A stretch of 64,000 bases of DNA, from the NCBI RefSeq assembly GCF_030247185.1, contig NC_080571.1, positions 66,998,172-67,062,171 on the forward strand, written 5' to 3'. Of this stretch, positions 55,995-64,000 are shown piece after piece; the first letter of the stretch is position 1; each line of letters opens with the position of its first letter. Made by a program: the position numbers and the translations under genes. Source of the DNA: Malaya genurostris (taxonomy: Eukaryota; Arthropoda; Insecta; Diptera; Culicidae). Below the pieces are notes generated by a model. It saw nothing but the letters and a program-made list of their open reading frames with translations. It had not been told where the DNA came from and did not search any database.

Positions 55995-56797
55995 TCATCC
56001 GCAATATTGCTCTATCAGTTCCTCGATAAGATAAGGATGTACGCTAGCTCCAAGCCGCTCAACTGGTATGCCGTTTCGGTCTGTTAGAAAGATTGTAAAA
56101 TTACTGTTGATGAAGCCTCCACAATTTCCCGGTTTCTTCTGTTTCAAAAACTTATACAAATCGATACATTTGGAGCCATTGACCTGTGAACGATATGAAA
56201 AATTGTTGTAACACATTGCCATCATCTCGTGGGTAGGCTGCGTGCGAGAATCGCACCAAGTATAGTCACAATAAATAAAAACCGTGGAAATCACCGCCTT
56301 ACATTTCCCGCCTGCCCAATTCGAGCAAGGCTTCAATAACGCAGCATCCTTTATGGAAAGACTAGACTGCGCTTGACACACCTCACCAGACGATGTCTAC
56401 TTACTTCGATCTCAGCAAAAACATCTCCCACTAGAAGTTCGTTGTTCTTTTCAAAGAAACTTAGAATATCGCTTGTCGATTCCTTGGCACCGAATTGGAA
56501 ACTTGGAAACAGAAGAATGTTCAGATCTGGCGGAGAAAAGGTAATTATATCGCGCGATCGGAATGATAAATGTTACGTGCACTGAATTCGGAAGTATAAC
56601 AAACCTTGTTTGGTTTCGTTATGAAACTTTTTGTAAAGGGGAGCTAACATTGAGAACACTTTTTCACATGTCGGATCTCTGGTGGAAAAGTTCAGTATCA
56701 GGCACACGGTTCCTTTGTACACGCTCAAGTTCACATCATTTCCGTTCAGATTCGTTACAGTGAAGTCGTAAATTGACTTAGCCTTAGTGTCGCCCAT
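55995..56797 (-). CDS. Glutathione-peroxidase-fold protein, catalytic residues replaced
   Basis: Three exons give 167 residues, the normal length of an insect non-seleno GPx. Exon 1 is 56797-56605, exon 2 is 56526-56405, exon 3 is 56183-55995. Donors CAAG|GTTTGT and GAA|GTAAGT pair with acceptors CCGCCAG and TTCACAG, in phases 1 and 0. The start MGDTKAKSIYDFTV matches the family, as do LNGNDVNLSVYKG, FQFGAKES, VNGSKCIDLYKFLK and FLTDRNGIPVER. The NVASxCG loop reads NFSTRDP, so Asp replaces the peroxidatic Cys/Sec. FPCNQFG reads FPSFQFG, so the resolving-type Cys is lost while Gln is kept. KWNFTKF reads NSNFTIF, losing the catalytic Trp and keeping Asn. The fold is likely intact but peroxidase activity is not expected. 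There is no stop or frameshift, so this is a diverged paralogue, not an obvious pseudogene. The start Met is preceded by TTTTTACAG at 56818, implying a 5' UTR intron. Confidence 0.88.
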
Positions 56798-56817
56798 CTT
56801 TGGTTGCCCTAATCACC

Positions 56818-57040
56818 CTGTAAAAATCAGAAGTTATCGTTACAGTCGTAATGAACATACGGAAAAAAGTTTTTCATTCAACGATATCAAATGTTTTTCG
56901 AGATCATTGAAGAGATTTTATTCAAGAAATACATCTAAGAAATGTTTTTTACACCTGGATTTAATAGAATACACTCAGCACGAGTAAGTAGGCATTTTTT
57001 CAGGTTTGAATTTTTATTGCCATTTTTTCAGGTTTGAATT
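56818..57040. other. 5' flank of the GPx-like gene
   Basis: Contains a short direct duplication of 'tttttcaggtttgaattttt' (from about 56995 and 57026). No promoter was recognised; the first exon probably lies further upstream. Confidence 0.4.
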
Positions 57041-57600
57041 TTTATTGAGCAAATTCAGCAGCTAGAAGTTCTATATGGAAGATCTATAATAGAACAGAAA
57101 CTGGAACAAACGTATCCCCAGCAAGCCGTTCTAGTTTTATTTATTCGACCAGTTCTTCAGTCAAATTTAAAACTGGTCTACGATGCCGTTCTATTTTTTG
57201 TATATTTGAAACACGAGTAAAACACTGCTGGGGCTGCCAGTTTTTTTGTTATAAAATCCAGATTTAAATTTTGTAACTGGCATAAATTATGCAGCTAGAA
57301 CTAAAATACTACTACCTTAGAGCATATTCAGGAGTGTTCTAGTTCTAGATGCATAATTTATGTCAGTTTTAAAATTTAAATCTAGAGATTATTACAAAAT
57401 AAACTGGAAGCCCCAGTAGCGTTTTATCAGTGTTTCACATATAGAAAAAAAAGAACGGCAGCGTATACCAGTTTTAAATTTGACAGTAGAACTGATCGAA
57501 TAAATAAAACTAAAACGGCTTGCTGGGGATTCGTTTGTTTCAGTTTCAGTTATATTATAGACCACCCATACGAATCTTGTAGCTGCTGATTTGCTCTTAG
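57041..57600. mobile_element. 560-bp hairpin MITE
   Basis: Nearly the whole element is an inverted repeat, with arms of about 265 bp. The left arm opens GAGCAAATTCAGCAGCTA and the right ends 'tagctgctgatttgctc'. Matching landmarks are 'ccccagcaagccgttcta' / 'aaacggcttgctgggga' and 'aaacactgctggggctgcc' / 'ggaagccccagtagcgtttt'. A solo arm exists at 36360-36640. Confidence 0.85.
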
Positions 57601-57661
57601 CGTTTATGAAAGGGATGAAGAATTCTAAGATTGCCATTCTTTGAATAAATATAGCTAAATA

Positions 57662-57898
57662 GGGTAACAGAGGTATTTTGGCCCACTTTAGGATTGATTT
57701 TATTTTGGCCCACTTTATAAAAATATCCACCAAATATTGTAATATCTTTAAAAACCCCTTCCGCAATAGGTAATTAAATGTGATTAGCTTCAAATTGATG
57801 TAAAATGAGTTACCTAACATCGATAAAATCCGATGAAATCGATAAAGTTTGTTAGGTGGGCCAAAATATATGAGATGGCCAGAATACCTCTGTTACCC
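57662..57898. mobile_element. 237-bp MITE with TA duplication
   Basis: Termini GGGTAACAGAGGTATTTTGG and its reverse complement (one or two differences), flanked by TA (57660-57661 and 57899-57900). The interior is AT-rich and non-coding; Tc1/mariner-type by target site. Confidence 0.85.
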
Positions 57899-57961
57899 TA
57901 ATGTGTTTAGAAAAATCAATACAAAAATATTATAATATTCACAGACTTTGAATTATTTTCC

Positions 57962-58179
57962 GAGACTATGTATTCAACTAATCATGCTAATAACTTTTGC
58001 AGAAAGATGTTTTAGCAGATTTATACAATAACTTAACAATTTCAAGCGTCTTAAACGATTGATGAAAAATGAGACTATGTATTCAACTAATCATGCTAAT
58101 AACGTTTGCAGAAAGATGTTTTAGCAGATTTATACAATAACTTAACAATTTCAAGCGTCTTAAACGATTGATGAAAAAT
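57962..58179. repeat. 109-bp tandem duplication, two copies
   Basis: 57962-58070 and 58071-58179 start 'gagactatgtattcaac' and differ at about one base after the junction (cttttgc/cgtttgc). Very recent. Confidence 0.95.
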
Positions 58180-59676
58180 GCCGTTTTAAATTTACTACCA
58201 CAAATATAAAAATTTTGTGAATCTACATCATTGTTCATGCACATATTTGGAGCAGTAAGTTGAACATAAAATTACTTCACTGTTCTTTATTTTTTGCATT
58301 ACACTTTAGAAGTGAGCGTTAATTTTAAAATACTTAATTGAAATATTGATGCATTCTAATTCAGTTTTACATCAATAATGATTTTCAATCATGCTTTCGA
58401 TTCTACTGATGTCTATATAATACTACTACTGATTTAAATGTGGTACAAATTTCTTTTTTTCTGTGCAAACCAACACTAAACAGAACGATAACAAATCGAA
58501 AGTCCCGCTACAAAAGAGCCTAACTGTATATAAGAGCCACTATTTGTTTACTTTCTTTTCGATAATTACGGAGCCATTACTGCAATTTCTCGAATAATCA
58601 TAAATAAAATCAGTGCGATAAAACGTGAAAGAAAAAGTAAACAAAGAGAAACTGTCATTTGCAGTTGGACCCTTTTGTCGTGGGACTGTCGAAATGTTTA
58701 GCGTCGCCGAATCCTAGTTGGCCATTCTTGGAAGAAGAATGTACGAGTTCTGATTAGGGTTTACATGCTGACGTCACAAATGAACCTGTGGTGGAACAGT
58801 TCATGTTTTACAGCTTTCGGTGTCTTCTAGCCTTTCTCACAATAAAAGACCAAGGAATGTCTAGGGTTGCCACCTGCAGCAGGACGAACGACCATTCTTG
58901 AAGATTCATAAGATTTGATTCGTTATGACGTGAAGTAATCATTTACTTTGAATCAATACGCTACGAAAGACAGATTGACTAATCACGGAAACTGTTCTAC
59001 CATTCAAACCTTCTTCAATCACTGGAACTGTTCTGCAATTTTTACTATCCTGGGATTTGATTACACTTTTCAGAAGACAATTTGATTGAACAGATCGTTG
59101 TATATTTACACTTTCCATTTCCGATATTGATATATTTTTAGTCTTACCCGTATGTCCTTATATCGCAAACAAGCATACTCCACAAGTTACTTGCAATATT
59201 TCATATATTTTCGTTGCTTTCGTTAACCCGATAATGATTTTCGATGTAATAATATCTGCATTTCTTTCTAAGCGATTTCCTTCTCGTAAGTAATAATCAT
59301 ACGAATTGCAAGGACAAGGTTTGATGAATCCAACAGAATTTCATTTACTATGAACTGAGTGATTTTTAACAATTGCCCACAATAGTTCTTCAAGTTGATT
59401 TACTATTATACAACTGACAATTCGAAAACTTCATTACCTATCGAAATTAAATAAATGTTACCAGCCGAACTAACCCACTTAGACAAAATCATGCGCATCT
59501 TCTTCGCATCGTAGATCTTGTGATAATTCGATTCCTAGTTAAACACATACACCCCGAACGAAGGACGAATAATATTGTGTAATCGATACCCAAATATGTC
59601 TCCAGCATCAGGTCCCATTGTCTGCTAATAAATTTCATTTTGATCCAATTTCCGGTTCCTGAGTTACAGGGCAATA
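58180..59676. other. Non-coding DNA
   Basis: 58215-58390 matches the 'catatttggagcag' repeat of 9040 and 45170. A plus-strand TATATAAGAG at about 58528 has no gene after it that I could recognise. 59590-59676 is family A sequence into which the next element inserted. Confidence 0.45.
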
Positions 59677-60530
59677 CAGGGTCCGCCATGTAACTTTTTT
59701 TTAAACATGCAATAAAATACAAACGATTCATCCACATCATTCAAATGGCTGCCTCGGCTGGCCTTGCAGTACGCCATACGGTCGGTCCAGTTTTTTAGTA
59801 CATTTTCGATTGTATGCAGCTTTATTTCAGCTATGGCTGCACGAATGTTGTCCTTCAAGGCTTGAATTGTCTCTGGCTTGTCCACATAACACTTATCTTT
59901 GACAGCCCCCCAAAGATAATAGTCTAACGGCGTCAAATCATAGCTCCGAGGCGGCGAAACGACATCCGAATTTCGACTGATAATTCGATCTTCAAAGACT
60001 GTGCGCAGAAGATCGATCGTAGCGTTGGCTGTGTGGCACGGAAGGCCGTCTTGTTGGAATTAAATGGTGTCCAAGTCTTCCTCTTCAAGTAACGGGAATA
60101 GCCAATCGCTAATCATGGCGCGGTAGCGCTCGCCATTGACCGTGGAGGCGGCTCCTGCCTCATTTTCGAAGACAAATGGCCCAATGATGCCGCCAGACCA
60201 AAATCCGCACCAAACCGTCACTCTCTGAGGATGCATAATAACGTGCGGGTGTTCCGTCCCCTAGATGCGACAATTTTGCGTATTAACATACCCGCCGAGA
60301 TGAAAATGTGCCTCATCCTAGAAGATGATTTTTTGGCAACACATTCCGTAACATTACCATAATTTTCAAAGTAAAACTGCAGTATTTTCACGCGTTCCTC
60401 AAGCATATACACAACCATTTTCATTCAGCGGAAGGATAAAACTAAGTTTCTGTCAAATCAGAAGTGACATTAAAGGTACCAATGTAGAAACAACCGCTAG
60501 TTCAAAAAAAAAGTTAGATGGCAGACCCTG
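59677..60530 (-). mobile_element. DD41D (rosa-like) Tc1/mariner element, internally deleted
   Basis: Inverted termini CAGGGTCCGCCATGTAAC and GTTAGATGGCAGACCCTG, about 26 bp with two mismatches. They are flanked by TA at 59675-59676 and 60531-60532. The element sits inside a family A repeat, which reads through on either side ('gagttacagggcaata' | 'tatgtaaaaattaagg'). Confidence 0.85.
59690..60437 (-). pseudogene. DD41D transposase relic
   Basis: Minus strand: MVVYMLEERVKILQFYFENY (N-terminal helix start) is followed by a deletion of most of the HTH region. The catalytic half then reads DEAHFHLGGYVNTQNCRI, a stop, VTVWCGFWSGGIIGPFVFEN, NGERYRAMISDWLFPLLEEE, a stop, FQQDGLPCHTANATIDLL and SYDLTPLDYYLWGAVKDKCY. 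There are 41 residues between the second Asp (QQDG) and the third (TPLD), giving DD41D, the rosa-type spacing. The C-terminus ENVLKNWTDRMAYCKASRG is intact. Two stops and the deletion show it is dead. Confidence 0.85.
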
Positions 60531-60532
60531 TA

Positions 60533-61322
60533 TGTAAAAATTAAGGAAAAATGTGCACTCATTTTTGTCGGGAACGGCTTAACCGATTTCCACAATGAGT
60601 ATCAAAACTTTCAAACCGCCATATAAAAGGATACCGCGATATCGGTACGTGCGGGCACGGAAGAAGAAAACACAACACGCCTTCACAAACGATGTACACA
60701 GCTTTGAAATGAAAACCAACACCGAAGCTTGGGTTTGAAAACACAACCGAGTCCATCATCACCGTGACAACATGACCACGAATTTTCAATCGCGTTGAAT
60801 AAATCAGAATCACGATGCGGCTACGAATGTCTGAGACTGGTGTGGGATTTTGGTAAATTAATCACACTTCCGGTTCCGGAATTACAGGGAATTGAATTTC
60901 CGATTACTTACTCACCGTCCTCAGTTAAAGTGTGACCAATTTTCACCAACTTAGGTCTCATGGTTCCATACAAAACTTTAGAATTTCATCCGGATACGAC
61001 TTTCGGAATTACAGTTCGAAGAGTGCTAAAAATTGTACATCATCACTTAATGCATCTAGGAAAAAAAATCTAATCGAGGTTCGAAACTAATCTAATCGTT
61101 AGTCATTGCTAGTAGGGGAACTCCGGCTATCCGGAAGCACCGAAAAAAGTGTTTAAATTCGCCAAAAAGGAACTCAGTCTATTTTCTCTGAGATGATTTG
61201 GCCGATTATCACGAACTTAGCTTCAAGTAGAAGACCTTATTACCGCATATAAAATTGAAGTTTCATGTGGATCCGATTTTCGGTTCTGGAACTACTGGGT
61301 TAAGCGGCGGCTGTAAAAAAAA
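60533..61322 (-). repeat. Decayed family A blocks
   Basis: Phrases such as 'ccgatttccacaatgagtat', 'cttccggttccggaattac' and 'tcatccggatacgac' recur. A roughly 160-bp unrelated GC-richer piece lies at 60600-60830. Confidence 0.6.
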
Positions 61323-61590
61323 GTTCATTCTGTTCATTTTGTGAGGTTATGTCATGTTCGTGTAAAACCTAATAACACTTATTCAAATCAGAATGAACAC
61401 GTAAACAGGCCACCGTTAGCTGTCAAATGATGTTCATTCAGTTAATTTTGTGAGGTTATGTTATGTTTATGCAAAACCTTATCACACACGTTTAAATTGG
61501 GATGACCGTTTAAACATGCCACTGATAGCTGTCAAACGAAGTTCATTCATCCCTTTTGTAAGGCTATGTATTAAGGTCGGACAATGTTGT
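61323..61590. repeat. 109-bp tandem repeat, about 2.4 units
   Basis: Units start 'gttcattc' at 61323, 61432 and 61541. They share 'ttttgtgaggttatgt' and 'gccacygwtagctgtcaaa', with about 15-20% divergence. Confidence 0.85.
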
Positions 61591-62069
61591 ATAGGAAGAA
61601 GATGAATTTTCAGCTTAGCCATGTTCCAAAAATCACTGTTAAGTCTCAAAAAAATCTTTATAATTTGAAGAAATAGGTATTTGGTGTCTTCGACAATCTA
61701 AAAATAGGTAACAAGTCGTCAAACTTCACATACACTGATTTGGATGAAACTTTACACACGTTTTCAGCGTGACAAGCCATTTGTTTTGCATGGATGTAAA
61801 GTCCAATTCCACTCGAGACTGATTTCTCAAACGGATGAAAAGGATTTTTTTCTAGTACTTTCTTTAAATAGTTGACATACTATAGATGGTAGAATATTGG
61901 AATCTAAGAACAAGTCTAAAATAGGCACTGAAACCAGAAGTTATAATTTTATCGGCTTGTTAAGACTTTATAGTTCAACCAAAACCAGGCTTCTTGGAAA
62001 TTTTTTATTTAAAAATTTGTCATATAGAAAACCCTGTGGAGATTTCTACCCGATTTCTAGTCAGAACAA
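61591..62069. repeat. Repeat fragment related to the 44-kb element centre
   Basis: 61610-61700 shares 'tctttataatttgaagaaat'-like and 'ccatgttccaaaaatcac' sequence (inverted) with 44320-44400. The rest is unassigned. Confidence 0.45.
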
Positions 62070-62785
62070 GTAAGTATTGGGCGGTCTCTGTGCTTGTGGT
62101 GGCGGTTATCATGACATCGAGCATGTCGTGTGGATGTGAGTGGAGTATAGTGGCGCCAGTTCTTAATTAAAGGACTCCCTCAGAGACCGAGGTAGACCAC
62201 CTGATGTGCCGGTTCGAGATGTGTTGGCAAATCAATATATTACTTGTATATGAGCATCATATATGAATGATACAAAAAACCTTGAACACATTAAAGTAGA
62301 AGTGAAAGCTACCCCTATTCCTCGACTGAAGCTAAAAAGAAACTTCACCTACAGATTCTACACTAACATCCGCCCGATTCTCCCAATCCCCCTCCCATCT
62401 TCATTAGAACTAAAAAGATTTTTATGCTGGTAATTATTTTTTTCTCATCCATCCCTTGCCTCTTCACCATCTCAATGTTTAATCTTTTTGCCTAAGTCAT
62501 TTCGCTTTCTTTTCCTTTTGGTACAATGTTTACTTCTCTCTGTTTCCTTCCTTCACTTCCACAAAATTCATAGCTCAAGCAGAGCCGCTCTAGTTGATGA
62601 CCAACATGCGAACCACCCACTGAGTCTTAGTGAACCGGGGTGTTTCCCGCGGACCCACATCAAAAAAAGCATGCGGCCATCATCAAAACGTACCAACGCC
62701 ACCTGGACAATTCCTTATGATCCCATCTACCAGTCACGACCGGACACCAGCTGGAGTCTGGATCTCTGAGAGTTATAAAAAAAAA
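62070..62785 (+). mobile_element. 3' end of an RNase-H-bearing LINE
   Basis: Starts inside coding sequence (LGGLCACGGGYHDIEHVVW, a stop, VEYSGAS, a stop, then LKDSLRDRGRPPDVPVRDVL). This is the extreme C-terminus after the RNase H domain in I/LOA-type LINEs. It continues through a roughly 480-bp 3' UTR with a GC-rich block at 62580-62765 and ends in an A-rich tail (62774-62785). No target duplication was resolved. Clade assignment is tentative. Confidence 0.7.
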
Positions 62786-64000
62786 TGCCGTTGGCATCGA
62801 AAACATAGTGTGCCTTAATCTTAAAAAAAGTAATATAAGTGGATTTGTAGAAAACCCCGAAATAATGATTTTGAATAAATTCATTATGAATCAATATGAA
62901 CTCCAATCGATTTAAGTTTTAAAAATATAGATCATTTGGATTTATTTATGAAGTATATTGTTTCGCTTTGTAACTAAAAAGTTGAAATTAATGCGTAAAA
63001 ATTGATGTTTTTTTTTTGTTATTTAAAATCGTTGGTTTTGTCAGCGATTTTACAGTGGTCGGATTGAATTTAAAAATATTTAAAATCTTTGTCCTTTAGA
63101 CCAGATAACGTAATGCAAATTCATTTTAAACAATTCCGAATGATGAAATTTTTAATCTGTTCTCTGAGTAAAATACATACATGATACAAACAAACGTGTA
63201 ACTTGTCATCCCTGGCAGTAACTTCTTTATAGATTTTAAGTTAATGTTTGAATCAAAGCTGCCGAAACAATGTGATGCATTTTTGTATTATATATTCTTG
63301 GTAAATTCAAGAAACATTACTTTTTGTATAAAATCCGTCTTAAGTCGATTTGATCTCTACAATCGTACGAAACAACTGGGTTGTCACTTCGATTTTGTTA
63401 CTATTAGTTGATTGTAAAAACAGAGCGACTCTGCTAATGAAACGAGTATTGGTACAATAACTCTACTATAAATTATAAAATATTTTACTAAGGAATTGTT
63501 AAATTTCTATAAACGAATGTAAAACTTAAACATTAATCTCCTTCATTTCAAAATTATTTACACTAATTCAATAATTTCCATTCGCATTATGTTCTTTGAA
63601 CAACTATCATTTGCTCAGGGTCAAACAGAAAAAGACTAATTACAATATATAATTGGTTTCATTTTCGTAAAAACTGGAATAACCTCATTAAAAAATGTTA
63701 ATTGAGGTCATAGTTAGTTTTCGGCACATGAAGACGGCAAAATAATTGGGAACGCAAAGAACGGCGAGGCTTGTGAAAGCGCCAGTATTGAAGAAGTATG
63801 AAACAATCGGTATCAAGGGGCAATTCACTCTAAACTCTAGGCTAACTCATACAAACAAACTCATCTAATCCGAAATAGCCTCACCTTATCCCACACGGTC
63901 TTTCCTAGACTTTTTTAATCCCTGTTAAACTTTGCTTAACTTGTCAATCCCGCGCTATCCTTCCTCAACTTTTTTATTCTCGTGCAATCCTTGTTTAAAC
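62786..64000. other. AT-rich non-coding DNA
   Basis: No gene or named repeat. The last 130 bases contain loosely repeated 'cttttttaatccc(t/g)'-like words that may be the start of a minisatellite. Confidence 0.4.

Noticed and set aside
55995..56381. 128-codon frame starting MCQAQSS as an independent protein
   Set aside because: Its first half is intron 2 of the GPx-like gene; only the part after the TTCACAG acceptor aligns with the family, and the intron length is not a multiple of three.
58520..58560. TATA promoter on the plus strand
   Set aside because: A TATATAAGAG box is present, but no initiator, donor or gene follows.

Overview
The window looks like nuclear DNA from a mosquito (Culicidae) or a close relative. 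It is AT-rich, intron-bearing and dominated by transposons. Lineage clues are two copies of a SINE200-type tRNA-derived SINE, three Tc1/mariner elements of the DD37E (ITm) group known from mosquitoes, a 5'-truncated Jockey/Juan-like LINE, and many copies of a repeat family carrying 'CCTAGTGGTG' and 'GGATCCGGA' motifs. Species assignment is inference.

Only three host protein genes can be supported, all on the minus strand. (1) 12479-12908: a two-exon gene for a 115-residue secreted protein. (2) 38294-40516: a 740-residue secreted, Pro/Val/Thr-rich protein in one coding exon. A TATA/initiator promoter and a non-coding first exon about 8 kb upstream (48444-48518) probably belong to it, so 40.5-48.4 kb would be its first intron. 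(3) 55995-56797: a three-exon glutathione-peroxidase-fold gene in which the peroxidatic Cys/Sec and the catalytic Trp are replaced, so it is probably a non-catalytic paralogue.

Layout: 0-12 kb holds a complete but inactivated DD37E element with TA duplications and a nested repeat, a Jockey fragment with 12-bp duplications, a 2.3-kb inverted-repeat element and a DD37E relic. 12.5-13.1 kb is gene 1. 13.5-22 kb holds a MITE, four mariner relics and microsatellites. 22.6-26 kb holds a possible promoter and an odd GAATTC-rich degenerate array. 26-36 kb holds an RT fragment, a hammerhead ribozyme, a P-like element with a THAP relic inside a satellite, a Helitron-like repeat interrupted by a perfect 60-bp inverted repeat around a tRNA-like sequence, and a SINE. 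38-48.5 kb is gene 2 with TE-filled intron. 49-54.5 kb holds Helitron-like repeats, two more hammerhead units (one decayed) and a DD37E element that has lost its DNA-binding half. 56-57 kb is gene 3. 57-64 kb holds hairpin MITEs, tandem duplications, a DD41D rosa-like relic and the 3' end of an RNase-H-bearing LINE.

The most interesting object is a small dispersed unit (26.53-26.71, 49.69-49.81 and 52.71-52.88 kb) whose transcript would fold as a type I hammerhead ribozyme. Two copies keep every core nucleotide, while stem I differs in sequence but stays paired.
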